This document shows, in pieces, positions 1 through 9,188 of a stretch of 64,000 bases of DNA. The DNA lies in assembly GCF_042647465.1 (NCBI RefSeq), contig NZ_JBHRVN010000006.1. One strand, given 5' to 3'. The translations under genes were made by a program, and so were the position numbers. The notes below the pieces were generated by a model that saw nothing but the letters and a program-made list of their open reading frames with translations, had not been told where the DNA came from and did not search any database. Position 1 is the stretch's first letter; every line of letters begins with the position of its first letter. The stretch comes from Wagnerdoeblera intermedia. Lineage in GTDB: Bacteria; Pseudomonadota; Alphaproteobacteria; Rhodobacterales; Rhodobacteraceae.

Positions 1-1
1 G

Positions 2-598
2 GACCAGATCATCGCGGAAATCGCTACCGCCCATGCGGCGGGGCTGGATGTGGCACGTCTGCATTCAGGTGATCTGTCGGTCTGGTCAGCCATGGGTGAA
101 CAGCTGCGCCGTCTGCGCGCGTTGGATATTCCCTATGACGTGACGCCGGGGGTGCCCTCCTTTGCCGCCTCGGCCGCGACATTGGGCTGCGAGCTGACCC
201 TGCCGGGCGTGGCGCAAAGCGTGATACTGACCCGCACATCAGGCCGCGCCTCGGCCATGCCCCATGGCGAGACCCTGGCGGCCTTTGCCGCAACAGGGGC
301 CACGCTGGCGATCCATCTGTCGATCCATAAGCTGCAGGAAACGGCGGCGGAACTGGCGCAGTACTATGGCTCCGACTGCCCGGTGGCCGTGGTCTGGCGG
401 GCAAGCTGGCCCGATGAGCGGGTCGTGCGCGCCACGCTGGCCGATATCGCCACGGCCGTGGGTGACACGATGGAGCGGACCGCCCTGATCCTGGTGGGCC
501 AGGCGCTTGCGGCCGGGGACTTTGACGAAAGCTGCCTTTATTCAACCGATTACGATCGCCGCTTTCGCGCAGGCCGCGCCGATGCGGTGAAAGGATGA
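2..598 (+). CDS. cobM: Precorrin-4 C11-methyltransferase, 5' end outside window
   Basis: The reading frame is open from base 2 and ends at TGA 596-598, so only the C-terminal part (about 198 residues) is present. The text around HSGDLSVWSAMGEQLRRL and the following VTPGVPSFAASAA is the typical SAM-binding core of the CobI/CobM tetrapyrrole methylases, and the LTRTSGRASAMP segment is characteristic of CobM. It would transfer a methyl group from SAM to C11 of precorrin-4 in the aerobic cobalamin pathway in the cytoplasm. Its stop overlaps the cobB start (ATGA), which indicates translational coupling. Identification is by family resemblance. Confidence 0.9.
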   Translation, partial: DQIIAEIATAHAAGLDVARLHSGDLSVWSAMGEQLRRLRALDIPYDVTPGVPSFAASAATLGCELTLPGVAQSVILTRTSGRASAMPHGETLAAFAATGATLAIHLSIHKLQETAAELAQYYGSDCPVAVVWRASWPDERVVRATLADIATAVGDTMERTALILVGQALAAGDFDESCLYSTDYDRRFRAGRADAVKG

Positions 599-1902
599 GC
601 GCGCAGACCCTGCCCGGGCTGGTGATCTCGGCCCCGCGTTCGGGGGCGGGCAAAACCACGGTGATGCTGGGCCTTTTGCGCTGCCTGCGCGAGGATGGCC
701 TGCGGGTGCAGCCCTATAAGTGCGGACCCGATTATATCGACCCCGCCTTTCACCGCGCGGCCTGCGGGGTGGCCTCGCGCAATCTGGACAGTTGGGCCAT
801 GCCGCGGGCCTTGCTGGCCGAGCAGCTGGCCCAGCCCGGTGATATTGCCCTGACGGAGGGCTCGATGGGGCTCTTTGACGGAGTGGCGACGCCGGGGGCC
901 TCGGGGACCGGCGCAAGCGCCGATATTGCGGCGCAAACCGGCTGGCCGGTTGTGGTGGTGCTGGATGTCTCCGGCCATGCGCAGACGGTGGCGGCCCTGG
1001 CGCTTGGGCTGAAACATTACCGCCAGGATATCACCCTCGCGGGGGTTATTCTGAACCGGGTGGCATCTGCGCGTCATGAGCGGCTGTGCCGTCTGGCGCT
1101 GGAGGCCGCGGGCATCCCCGTCTTCGGCGCCCTCCCGCGTCGGGGGGACCTGGCCCTGCCTGAGCGGCACCTTGGGCTGGTGCAGGCGGTGGAACACCCC
1201 GATCTGGAACGCGCGATCTGCGGCTACGCGGCCTTTCTGCGCGCCCATGTCGATCTGGAGGCACTGAAAGCGGCAGCCCGGGGGGGTGTGACCCTGGGGG
1301 CAAGGCTTGCGCCGCAGCCGCCCGCGCAGCGCATCGCCATGGCGCAGGACGCCGCCTTTTCCTTTGCCTATCCGCATTTGCTGGCCGCCTGGCGCAGTGC
1401 CGGGGCCGAACTGCTGCCCTTTTCGCCGCTGGCCGATGAAGCCCCGCCCCCGGCAGAGCTGTGCTGGCTGCCGGGTGGCTATCCCGAATTGCATGCCGGG
1501 CGGCTGGCGGCCAGCCAGCGATTTCTGCACGGCCTGCGCGAATTTTCGAAGACTACGCCCGTCCACGGCGAATGCGGCGGCTACATGGTGCTGGGCGAAA
1601 GCCTGACGGATGCGCAGGGCGCGGTGCATCCCATGGCGGGGCTTTTGGGCCTGAAGACCAGCTATGCGCAGCGCCGGATGCACCTTGGCTATCGCCGCGC
1701 GACCCTGCTGGCCCCGGTGCTGCACTTTCCCACCGGCCAGGCGCTGCGCGGGCATGAGTTCCACTACTCCACCATTCTTGCGCAGCCCGACGCACCGCTT
1801 GCCACGGTAACCGATGCCGATGGCAATTCTGTCCCCGAAACCGGATCCCGTCGGGGCACGGTGTCGGGCACCTTCTTTCATCTGATCGCGGAAGACCAAT
1901 GA
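595..1902 (+). CDS. cobB: Hydrogenobyrinic/cobyrinic acid a,c-diamide synthase
   Basis: This 435-residue protein has the two-domain CobB layout. An N-terminal dethiobiotin-synthetase-like P-loop (SAPRSGAGKTTVML, about residues 9-22) binds ATP. A C-terminal class I glutamine amidotransferase-like domain carries the nucleophile Cys327 in VHGECGGYMVLG and is preceded by CWLPGGYPELHA. It amidates the a and c side chains of hydrogenobyrinic acid using glutamine and ATP. The ATG overlaps the cobM stop, and the cobA start overlaps its own stop (ATGA at 1899), so cobM-cobB-cobA reads as one coupled operon. Confidence 0.93.
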   Translation: MSAQTLPGLVISAPRSGAGKTTVMLGLLRCLREDGLRVQPYKCGPDYIDPAFHRAACGVASRNLDSWAMPRALLAEQLAQPGDIALTEGSMGLFDGVATPGASGTGASADIAAQTGWPVVVVLDVSGHAQTVAALALGLKHYRQDITLAGVILNRVASARHERLCRLALEAAGIPVFGALPRRGDLALPERHLGLVQAVEHPDLERAICGYAAFLRAHVDLEALKAAARGGVTLGARLAPQPPAQRIAMAQDAAFSFAYPHLLAAWRSAGAELLPFSPLADEAPPPAELCWLPGGYPELHAGRLAASQRFLHGLREFSKTTPVHGECGGYMVLGESLTDAQGAVHPMAGLLGLKTSYAQRRMHLGYRRATLLAPVLHFPTGQALRGHEFHYSTILAQPDAPLATVTDADGNSVPETGSRRGTVSGTFFHLIAEDQ

Positions 1903-2630
1903 CCACTCCTGAACTGCCCGTAAGTTTTGTCTCTTCAGGACCTGGGGACCCGGAGTTGCTGACACTCAAAGCCGTGAAACGCCTGCAGGCGGCAGATGTA
2001 GTGCTTTATGATGACCTTTCAGCCGGGCCTATTTTGCAGCTGGCGCACCCCGAGGCGGATCTGATTTCGGTCGGCAAACGCGCGGGCCGCGCCTCGCCAA
2101 GGCAGGATCATGTCAGTCGCCTGCTGGTGGATCACGCACGCACCGGAGCCAAGGTAGTGCGGCTGAAATCCGGCGACAGCGGGATTTTCGGGCGGCTTGA
2201 GGAGGAAATCACCGCGCTGGAAGCAGCAGGTCTGAGTTACGAGATTATCCCCGGCGTCACCGCCCCATCGGCCGCAGCGGCGGCTTTTGGCATTCCGCTG
2301 ACGCGGCGACTGACCGCGCGGCGGGTGCAGTTTGTGACCGGCCATGACGTGACCGGCACTCTGCCCGAGGGGCTGAACTGGGCCGCCCTGGCAGATCCGC
2401 AGGCCGTCACCGCGGTTTACATGGCGCGGGCCACCTTCCCGGCTTTTGCCGCAAAGCTGCTGGAAGCGGGTCTGTCGCCGCAGACCCCTGCCCTGCTGGC
2501 CTTGGGCGTTTCAACTGCAGCTGAAAGCTTTATCCCCGGCACCCTCGCCAGCCTGAGCACGCTTTGCCGCGATCAGCCGCGTGACCCGTCCCCGGGTTTG
2601 ATCCTTTACGGTGCATTGTCGGCGCGCTGA
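1899..2630 (+). CDS. cobA: Uroporphyrinogen-III C-methyltransferase (SUMT)
   Basis: The 243-residue product begins with FVSSGPGDPELLTLKAVKRL, the SUMT signature, and contains VVRLKSGDSGIFGRLEEE and VTAPSAAAAAFGIPLT, both conserved in CobA/SUMT enzymes. It methylates uroporphyrinogen III at C2 and C7 to give precorrin-2, the branch point into corrin synthesis. There is no CysG-type fusion, as expected for aerobic cob clusters. It is the last gene of the cobM-cobB-cobA run and converges with cobF, the two reading frames overlapping by 25 bp at their 3' ends. Confidence 0.93.
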   Translation: MTTPELPVSFVSSGPGDPELLTLKAVKRLQAADVVLYDDLSAGPILQLAHPEADLISVGKRAGRASPRQDHVSRLLVDHARTGAKVVRLKSGDSGIFGRLEEEITALEAAGLSYEIIPGVTAPSAAAAAFGIPLTRRLTARRVQFVTGHDVTGTLPEGLNWAALADPQAVTAVYMARATFPAFAAKLLEAGLSPQTPALLALGVSTAAESFIPGTLASLSTLCRDQPRDPSPGLILYGALSAR

Positions 2631-3361
2631 CGGCGCAGCAGATATGTATCCATAATCCAGCCGCGCGCCGCACGGGCCTGCGCGCGGCGCGCCTCAATAC
2701 GCGGGCCTGCCTCAGACAGGGGGCCATGATCCAGAATCTGGCCCGGCATGCCCAAATAGGCCCCCCACCAGATGCTGACCCCCTCGGGGTCAAGCTCACG
2801 AAAGGCACAGTCGCCATCCAGCATGACCACAAGCGTGTCCACCCCCGCAGGCCAGCCCGAATTGCGCAAATGCCGACCCGTGGTGACCAGAAACGGCTCT
2901 GCCAGCGCATTAAGCGGCACGGCATGGGCCGCCGTCAGCAGCTGGATGGAGGTCAGCCCCGGCACCACGCTCAGGGTAAAATCCATCTGCCCGCGCAGGC
3001 GCTCGGCGATCCGCAGGGTGCTGTCAAAGAGCGACGGATCGCCCCAGACCAGCAGCACCACCCGCAACCCGGGTTGCAGCGCCCCAAGCGCGTGCAGCCA
3101 GGCCGCGGCAATCGCATCATGCCAAAGGTTCACCCGCGTTTTATAATCTGCGATGTCAGGGTCGCGCACCGGCATGTCAAAACCAATTACCCGCCCCGCA
3201 CCAAATGTTTCGCACAGGGTCAGCCGCAGCTGCGACAGCTCTTCTTTATCCTCTCCCTTTTGCGGGATCAGGATAACCTCGGCCTGCGATATAGCCTCGA
3301 TGGCGGCGGCGGTCAGATGGGCCGGATTTCCCGCAGCAATCCCAACAAGTTTCAAATCCAT
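2606..3361 (-). CDS. cobF: Precorrin-6A synthase (deacetylating)
   Basis: This is a member of the tetrapyrrole methylase family, about 251 residues from the ATG at 3361 (MDLKLVGIAAGNPAHLTAAA). The frame stays open further upstream, but that extension looks non-coding and the chosen start gives the normal CobF N-terminus. The segment EVILIPQKGEDKEELSQLR and the later VVPGLTSIQLLTAAH are CobF-like. The enzyme methylates C1 of precorrin-5 and releases acetate in the aerobic pathway. The gene is transcribed away from the btuB riboswitch and converges on cobA. No riboswitch is visible on its own strand. Confidence 0.88.
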   Translation of the reverse strand: MDLKLVGIAAGNPAHLTAAAIEAISQAEVILIPQKGEDKEELSQLRLTLCETFGAGRVIGFDMPVRDPDIADYKTRVNLWHDAIAAAWLHALGALQPGLRVVLLVWGDPSLFDSTLRIAERLRGQMDFTLSVVPGLTSIQLLTAAHAVPLNALAEPFLVTTGRHLRNSGWPAGVDTLVVMLDGDCAFRELDPEGVSIWWGAYLGMPGQILDHGPLSEAGPRIEARRAQARAARGWIMDTYLLRRQRADNAP

Positions 3362-3534
3362 GACGCCGCCTTTCCTGACCTGACGGGCACCTAATGCCGC
3401 ATTCCTGCGAGGTTCAATACCAAAGCGGTTCCGACACAGTCTTGCGCAAAATAAGCGGATCAGGACAGAAAACGCCACTAATCCCTTGACATAAAGGCCC
3501 GCTGCGCCGCAGAAAAAGCCCGTCGTGGTGCTGT

Positions 3535-3695
3535 GTTAAGCAGCATTATAGGAACTTGGGTGCGCCGCGAAAACGGCAATGCCCGGACTGCCCCCGCAAC
3601 TGTAGGTGGTGAGCGACGGCCAGAGTCCACTGTGCCCAACCGGCATGGGAAGGCGGCCCGAAGCTGTGACCCACAAGTCAGGAGACTGGCCACGA
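3535..3695 (+). promoter_or_regulatory. Cobalamin (B12) riboswitch upstream of btuB
   Basis: The plus strand shows the conserved elements of the AdoCbl-class riboswitch: GGAACTTGGGTG near 3551, the core CCCCCGCAACTG at 3592-3603, and the B12 box AAGTCAGGAGACTGGCC at about 3674-3690. The btuB start lies about 140 bases downstream, leaving room for an expression platform. By family knowledge, bound cobalamin would repress btuB and the coupled btuFCD genes. Confidence 0.93.
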
Positions 3696-3832
3696 CGCTC
3701 ACCCATTCCCGACGCGGGGCGCGTTTCGGGGAGCGGCACTCCCGCAGCGGTGACATCAAACGGGCCTGTGGGACTTCCCCGCGGGCCGAAATGTCATGCT
3801 GGCCCCTTTGGGCCTTATCAGGGGATGATCCG

Positions 3833-5710
3833 ATGCGATCCTCGTCTTTGTCTGTTCTGGCCATCAGCATTGTGCTGCCGGCTATCTCTGCGCCCGCATT
3901 CTCCCAAACCGAAACGACGCTGGATCCTGTGGTTGTATCGGGCGGTCTGACCCCGATGCGTGCGGCAGATTATGGCCGCGCCTTCAGCGTGGTGACCGCT
4001 GAAGAGATCGAAAAGCGCGGGATCACCACCGTGCAGGACGCGCTGCGCGCGGTTCCGGGTGTCTCGGTCAACGGCACAGGCCGGGAGATGGGCCAGGTTC
4101 GCATCCGTGGCGGCGAAGGCGACCATACTCTGGTGCTGATTGACGGCGTGCCCGCGGCGGGCGGCTCGCGCGAATATATGTTCGCCGGACTTGAGACCAA
4201 CAATATTGAGCGCATTGAAGTCCTGCGCGGCCCGCAGGCGGCCTTCTTCGGCTCGAACGCTTCGTCGGGCGTGATCAACATCATCACCCGCAAAGCAGAG
4301 GGCACTGGCTACGGTGGCCAGTTTGAGCTGGGCAATGGACATAACGTCAGCGCCTATACGCAGGTGCGCGGTCAAAACGGCGGCCTGCGCGTCAGCTTTG
4401 GCGAGCTGAAAGACAACGGCCACGACCTTTCTGGCAGCAACGGCGAAAAAGACGGCATGTCGCGGCAGTGGGCGCAGCTGAGCGGGGACTGGCAGGCAAC
4501 GGAGCGGCTGTCGTTCTCGATGCTGGCGCGTTGGGCGGATGAGGTTCACGAGAACGATCCCGAACCCGACACCGGCACCGGCACCAATCTCACCAATATC
4601 CTTTCCGATGATCCCGATAGCGGCAGCTTCCGTCAGGAACATGCGCTGAGCTTTGCCGCCCGCTATGGCCGCACGGATGAACGCGTTGTGCATCATCTGT
4701 CCGTCGCCAATGTCATCAGCAAAAGCCGCTGGTATCTGAACAACGTTCCAGACCGCGCAGAGACCAGGTCTCTGAAATACCGCGCGGAAATCGGGCTTGA
4801 TGGCAGTGTCGCAAGCGCCGGTCACGTGCTGAACCTGCTGGCGGAACGCCAGCTTGAAAACTTTATCGGTGCCTATCAGCCGCTGACCAAACGCCAGCAA
4901 AGCTCCTTTGCGGCAGAGTATCGCGGCAATCTGGCAGACAACCTGTCGCTGCAGTTTGGTCTGCGCCACGACCTCAATACCGTTTACGATGACTTCACCA
5001 GCTGGAACGCGGCAATCAGCTATCAGATCAACGATCAGATCCGGCTGCATGCCTCGGCCGGTCGCGCCCGTGTGCTGCCGACCTGGTCCGAGCTTTACAC
5101 CGTCACCAGTAACTTCGTGGGCAACCCCAACCTGAAACCCGAGATCAACAACAGTATTGATCTGGGGGTGGAATTCTCCACCGCTGACGGGCGCGGTCTT
5201 GTCGATGTTACGCTGTTCAAAGAGCGGCTGAAGAACGAAATCTACGGAGTGTCGAATGGCACCTCGTCGAGCCCCGTCAACCGTGTTGAGGACAGCGATC
5301 GTCAGGGCGTCGAAGTCTCGGGCCGCTGGGCCATGAACCAGCAGCTGAGCTTCGGGGCCAATTACACCTGGCTTGACGCAACAGAATGGGATGGCAGCCC
5401 TGAAATCCGCCGTCCCAAACACGAACTGGGCCTGAACGCGACCTGGGTCTCGCAGGATGATCGCCTGACGCTGAACGGCAACCTGCGTCTGGTGTCGGGG
5501 AACTGGGACAAAGCCCGGCTGTCCACCGGTACGGTCACCGCAAAGATGCCGACCTATGCGGTGGTGAATGTGGCAGCCAGCTACAAGCTGCGCGACAATC
5601 TGACTTTGACAGGACGGGTGAACAACCTGTTCGACAAAGACTATGCCGATGCCTGGGACTACAAGTCACCCGAGCGTAACATCTGGGTTGGCGTCAAGGC
5701 TGACTTCTGA
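3833..5710 (+). CDS. btuB: TonB-dependent vitamin B12 receptor
   Basis: The protein is about 625 residues from ATG 3833. The open frame runs back into the riboswitch, so the upstream part is excluded. A signal peptide ends near APAFSQ, followed by a TonB-box-like segment (LDPVVVSGG) and a plug domain with RIRGGEGDHTLVLIDGVPA and ERIEVLRGPQAAFFGSNA. A beta-barrel domain closes the protein, ending in a terminal Phe as outer-membrane barrels do. It would import cobalamin or other corrinoids across the outer membrane. The riboswitch directly upstream and btuF three bases downstream support the substrate assignment. Confidence 0.93.
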   Translation: MRSSSLSVLAISIVLPAISAPAFSQTETTLDPVVVSGGLTPMRAADYGRAFSVVTAEEIEKRGITTVQDALRAVPGVSVNGTGREMGQVRIRGGEGDHTLVLIDGVPAAGGSREYMFAGLETNNIERIEVLRGPQAAFFGSNASSGVINIITRKAEGTGYGGQFELGNGHNVSAYTQVRGQNGGLRVSFGELKDNGHDLSGSNGEKDGMSRQWAQLSGDWQATERLSFSMLARWADEVHENDPEPDTGTGTNLTNILSDDPDSGSFRQEHALSFAARYGRTDERVVHHLSVANVISKSRWYLNNVPDRAETRSLKYRAEIGLDGSVASAGHVLNLLAERQLENFIGAYQPLTKRQQSSFAAEYRGNLADNLSLQFGLRHDLNTVYDDFTSWNAAISYQINDQIRLHASAGRARVLPTWSELYTVTSNFVGNPNLKPEINNSIDLGVEFSTADGRGLVDVTLFKERLKNEIYGVSNGTSSSPVNRVEDSDRQGVEVSGRWAMNQQLSFGANYTWLDATEWDGSPEIRRPKHELGLNATWVSQDDRLTLNGNLRLVSGNWDKARLSTGTVTAKMPTYAVVNVAASYKLRDNLTLTGRVNNLFDKDYADAWDYKSPERNIWVGVKADF

Positions 5711-5712
5711 TC

Positions 5713-6552
5713 ATGGGCCTGAGGGCCTTCATGCTTGCGGGCGTCTGGCTCGTGAGCATGGCATCGGGTGCTGCGGCTGAAAGGCCGCAGCGCGTGGTGT
5801 CAATGAACCTGTGCACCGATCAGCTGGCCATGCTGCTGGCGGCACCAGGGCAGCTGATCTCGGTCAGCTACCTGGCGCGGGACGCACGCTCTTCCGCCAT
5901 GGCAGAAGTTGCGCAGAATTTTGATGTCAACCACGGGCTGGCCGAAGAAATCGCCTTCCTGCGCCCCGATCTCGTGCTGGCGGGGCGCTACACCACCCGC
6001 GTCACCGTCGATATGCTGCAGCGGCTGGGCTACCGGGTTGAGATCTTTCAACCCGAGAACACTCTTGATGACATTCGCACCAACCTTTTGCAGATGGGCA
6101 AGGCCCTTGGCCGCGAGGCTGAGGCAGAGCGCATCGCAGAGGCGATGGACCGAGACATCCTGAACTTGCGTGTGGCGGCGGATCGCGGCCCCCGCCCGGA
6201 GACCGCGGTCTATTACTCCTCGGGCTATACCGCCGGGGGGCGCAGCCTGGGCCATGACATCGTCACCACCGCCGGATTGCAAAATATCGCGGCAAAACTG
6301 GGGCTTGGCGCCGGGGGCATTCTGCCGCTGGAGGCGCTGATTCTGTCGGATGCCGATATGGTGATCCGGGGGGCCAGCTATCAGGGCCACAGCCGGTCCG
6401 AAGAAATGCTGCGCCATCCCGCCCTTCAGAAGATGTTGGCAGCCCCCCGTTTGACGGCCGAAACCCGGCCCGAATGGACGTGTGGCACGCCACTGACGCT
6501 GAACGCCATCCATGATTTGCGCGCCGCTGCCGGACTGGAACCGCTGGAATGA
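5713..6552 (+). CDS. btuF: Cobalamin ABC transporter periplasmic binding protein
   Basis: This 279-residue protein has an N-terminal signal peptide (hydrophobic run ending ASGAAAE) and the helical-backbone binding fold of BtuF/FecB proteins, seen as RVVSMNLCTDQLAMLL and EEIAFLRPDLVLAGRYTTR. It would deliver corrinoid from BtuB to the BtuCD permease in the periplasm. It starts three bases after the btuB stop, and its own stop overlaps the btuC start (ATGA at 6549), so the group is a single translationally coupled operon. Confidence 0.88.
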   Translation: MGLRAFMLAGVWLVSMASGAAAERPQRVVSMNLCTDQLAMLLAAPGQLISVSYLARDARSSAMAEVAQNFDVNHGLAEEIAFLRPDLVLAGRYTTRVTVDMLQRLGYRVEIFQPENTLDDIRTNLLQMGKALGREAEAERIAEAMDRDILNLRVAADRGPRPETAVYYSSGYTAGGRSLGHDIVTTAGLQNIAAKLGLGAGGILPLEALILSDADMVIRGASYQGHSRSEEMLRHPALQKMLAAPRLTAETRPEWTCGTPLTLNAIHDLRAAAGLEPLE

Positions 6553-7529
6553 AACTGCTCCTTTCGCTGGCCGCGCTTTGCGCAGGGCTGACACTGGTGT
6601 CGCTGTTTGTCGGCTCCAGCAATGTGCCGCTGCTCGACACAGCCTGGGCCTATTTCGGCGCTGGTGATCCGCTGATCGTTCTGGTCATGCAGGAATTGCG
6701 CCTGCCCCGCGCGGCGCTGGCCCTGCTGATCGGCGCAGCCCTGGGCCTTGCCGGGGCCGCGATGCAGGGTTTTTTGCGCAACCCTCTGGCCGATCCGGGC
6801 ATTGTGGGGACCTCGGCGTTTGCCGCCCTCGGGGCGGTGATCGCTTTGCAAACGGGAATAGTGGCACTTTTCCCCATGGCGCTGCCGCTGATGGCCCTGT
6901 GCGGGGCGTTTATTTCGGTGCTGGCCCTGCTGGCCCTGGCCGGTCGGGGGGCGCGCACCACCACGCTGATCCTGTCAGGAGTTGCGCTGTCTTCAGCGGC
7001 AGCGGCGCTGGTCAGCCTGGTACTGAACCTCTCGCCCAATCCCTTTGCGGCCAATGAGATTACCTTTTGGATGATGGGGTCACTGGCCGACCGTTCATTC
7101 CGGCATGTCAGTGTGGCTTTGCCAATTCTGCTGCTGGGGGCCGTGCTGATCTGGCGGGCGCGGAAAGGCCTTGATGCGCTGTCCTTTGGCGAAGAGACGG
7201 CACTTTCGATGGGGGTGAATGTGCGCCGGTTGCGGCTGCAGCTGATCCTCGGCTCCGCCTGTCTTTCCGGCGCGTCCACTGCGGTAGCCGGGATGATCGG
7301 CTTTGTGGGGCTCGTGATCCCGCATCTGCTGCGTCGCGTCACCGGGGGAATGCCTTCGCGTCTGCTGTTGCCTGCGGCGCTTGGCTCCGCGGCGCTGATC
7401 CTTGCGGCCGATATCGCGGTGCGGATGATCCTGCCGGGGCGCGATCTGAAGCTGGGGGTGCTGACCGCACTTCTGGGCACGCCAGTGTTTCTACACATGG
7501 TTTGGAAATCCCGGGGGCGGGACGCATGA
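6549..7529 (+). CDS. btuC: Cobalamin ABC transporter permease (FecCD family)
   Basis: This 326-residue, very hydrophobic protein has multiple membrane-spanning segments. It carries the FecCD-family signatures ELRLPRAALALLIGAALGLAG, QGFLRNPLADPGIVG and FVGLVIPHLLRRVTG. Two copies form the inner-membrane channel of the BtuCD importer. It overlaps btuF at the start and btuD at the end. Size and motifs are normal for the family. Corrinoid specificity is inferred from its place in a riboswitch-controlled operon. Confidence 0.9.
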   Translation: MKLLLSLAALCAGLTLVSLFVGSSNVPLLDTAWAYFGAGDPLIVLVMQELRLPRAALALLIGAALGLAGAAMQGFLRNPLADPGIVGTSAFAALGAVIALQTGIVALFPMALPLMALCGAFISVLALLALAGRGARTTTLILSGVALSSAAAALVSLVLNLSPNPFAANEITFWMMGSLADRSFRHVSVALPILLLGAVLIWRARKGLDALSFGEETALSMGVNVRRLRLQLILGSACLSGASTAVAGMIGFVGLVIPHLLRRVTGGMPSRLLLPAALGSAALILAADIAVRMILPGRDLKLGVLTALLGTPVFLHMVWKSRGRDA

Positions 7530-8242
7530 AGCCCTTGTTATCCATAGAGAACATCTCTGTCGCGGGGCGGCTCTTTGATGCCACGCTGCAGATCTTTCCC
7601 GGCGAGTTCGTCGGCCTGATCGGACCGAACGGCGCGGGCAAGACCACGCTTTTGCGCGCCGCTATCGGGATGATCCCGGCAGGCGGAACAAGCTCGCTTC
7701 TGGCCCATAAGATCGCGGCGCGCCCGCGCCATGTGGCCTATCTGGCGCAGGAGCGTGAGGTGGTCTGGCCGATTTCGGTGCGCGAGGTCGTGGCCCTTGG
7801 CCGCCGTGCCCACCCGGATTGCGGCGGCGATGATCAGGCGCGCGCAGATGCCATTTTGCAGGCACTGGACCTTAGCGAATTTGCCAACCGCCAGATCCCG
7901 GATCTTTCTGGCGGCGAGCGCGCGCGCGTGCTTCTGGCCCGGGCGCTGGCCCAGGGGGCGCCCCTGTTGCTGGCGGATGAGCCCTGCGCCGCCCTTGATC
8001 CGATCCATTCAATCCGCACGGCCAAACTGCTGCGCGACGAAGCCCTGGCCGGGCGCGCCGCCCTTGCGACCCTGCATGATCTGCCACTGGCCGCCCGCTG
8101 GTGCACGCGCCTTGTGGTGATTGAACGCGGCGTGATCGTCGCCGATGGCACGCCCGATCAGGTCCTGGCCCCCGAGCTTTGCCGCCGGGTTTTCGGAATA
8201 AGTCTGACCCGCCATGGCCAGTCCTGGCTTCTTGAGGAGTAA
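7526..8242 (+). CDS. btuD: Cobalamin ABC transporter ATPase
   Basis: From the ATG at 7526 that overlaps the btuC stop, the protein is 238 residues. It has Walker A GPNGAGKTT (33-41), the ABC signature LSGGERARV and Walker B LLLADEPCAALDP, then the D-loop and switch His in TLHDLPLA. It would power BtuCD. An upstream in-frame start at 7502 exists but would lie inside btuC and adds no conserved sequence. It is followed four bases later by an uncharacterised gene with a good ribosome-binding site (GAGGAG at 8234). Confidence 0.92.
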   Translation: MKPLLSIENISVAGRLFDATLQIFPGEFVGLIGPNGAGKTTLLRAAIGMIPAGGTSSLLAHKIAARPRHVAYLAQEREVVWPISVREVVALGRRAHPDCGGDDQARADAILQALDLSEFANRQIPDLSGGERARVLLARALAQGAPLLLADEPCAALDPIHSIRTAKLLRDEALAGRAALATLHDLPLAARWCTRLVVIERGVIVADGTPDQVLAPELCRRVFGISLTRHGQSWLLEE

Positions 8243-8246
8243 CCCA

Positions 8247-9188
8247 GTGAGAGATCTTGTGCAGCAATGGCTTGCTGATGAAATCACCGGCTGGTCGATG
8301 GGCAGTTTCGGCGCGATCAGCGAGTTTATCCGCTGGCCCGGCGATGCCCCTGCGATCGCAGCAGATAGCGGCATGGGCTGGTACACACCCCGCGGAGGCA
8401 TTCGGATTGACCGCACCGAAGGCCTCACCGCACTCGCCTGGGAGATGCCTTCGACCAAGTCTGAGCGGTTTTTCCGCCACGTCGAATTTCTGCTGCCCGA
8501 TGCCGAGGCGCTGGTTCCGCAACCGGCGGGCTTCACCGAACTTGGCCCTGATACCGGGGCGATTCGCCCGGAAGACCAGGACATGATCCTGTTTGACTGC
8601 GGCCTGCAGCAAAAGAACGTCCGGTTCTGTGTGCGGACCCGCGATCCTGAGTTGATCGCGGAAATGCGCCGCTGCGAAGGCATGGGGAATTTCGCCCCAG
8701 GCAATACGGCGGCGGCTATGATTTTTGCCCGTCATCCGCACCGCATCTCCATCACCGCGATCGGCCGGGTTGAGGTTTATCAAAAGATCGGCGGCCCCGA
8801 CACCGATTGGAAAAGCCCGGACGGCCCGCATACCCACCTGCTGCCAAAACTGCTGGCAGCCGGGCGGACCCATTCGGCCAATACACCGATCCCGCCCGGT
8901 TTTTTACCTGTCGCCAGTCTTCATCCGGCATCGCCCTTCTCATTGCCCGACGGGACGGAGCGTCCGTTCTGCCGCAAAACTTGGGCGCATTACTCCGACT
9001 TGATGGCAGCACACAGATCGATTGAGGCGACAGAACTGCGGGCTGCCCTTGACCGCGGCGCGGCCGCCCCGGCCGGAGAGATAATCGATGCTGATGAGAT
9101 TTCCGACGGCAGCCCCCTGCCCCAAGGCCGCCACCAGCGCCATACCGCCCGCGTCTGGGAATTAGAGCGGAAGTTGACCGAAGCCTGA
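8247..9188 (+). CDS. Uncharacterised protein in the btu operon
   Basis: I do not recognise a named domain. The product is about 313 residues from a GTG at 8247, eight bases after GAGGAG and four bases after the btuD stop, so it is very likely co-transcribed with btuBFCD. It is soluble, without signal peptide or membrane segments, and rich in Trp/His motifs such as GWYTPRGGIRIDRTEG and HRISITAIGRVEVYQKIGG. The 3' end overlaps the convergent cobC by about 27 bp. A role in corrinoid uptake or salvage is inferred from position only. Confidence 0.8.
   Translation: MRDLVQQWLADEITGWSMGSFGAISEFIRWPGDAPAIAADSGMGWYTPRGGIRIDRTEGLTALAWEMPSTKSERFFRHVEFLLPDAEALVPQPAGFTELGPDTGAIRPEDQDMILFDCGLQQKNVRFCVRTRDPELIAEMRRCEGMGNFAPGNTAAAMIFARHPHRISITAIGRVEVYQKIGGPDTDWKSPDGPHTHLLPKLLAAGRTHSANTPIPPGFLPVASLHPASPFSLPDGTERPFCRKTWAHYSDLMAAHRSIEATELRAALDRGAAAPAGEIIDADEISDGSPLPQGRHQRHTARVWELERKLTEA

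Noticed and set aside
550..1965. 471-codon minus-strand frame opposite cobB
   Set aside because: Shadow of cobB in GC-rich DNA, with compositional bias only.
3818..5422. 534-codon minus-strand frame opposite btuB
   Set aside because: Shadow of the btuB reading frame; no start signal or recognisable domain.
6201..6210. GACCGCGGTC inside btuF as a parS site
   Set aside because: A 10-bp core without the TT/AA arms is expected by chance in GC-rich DNA.
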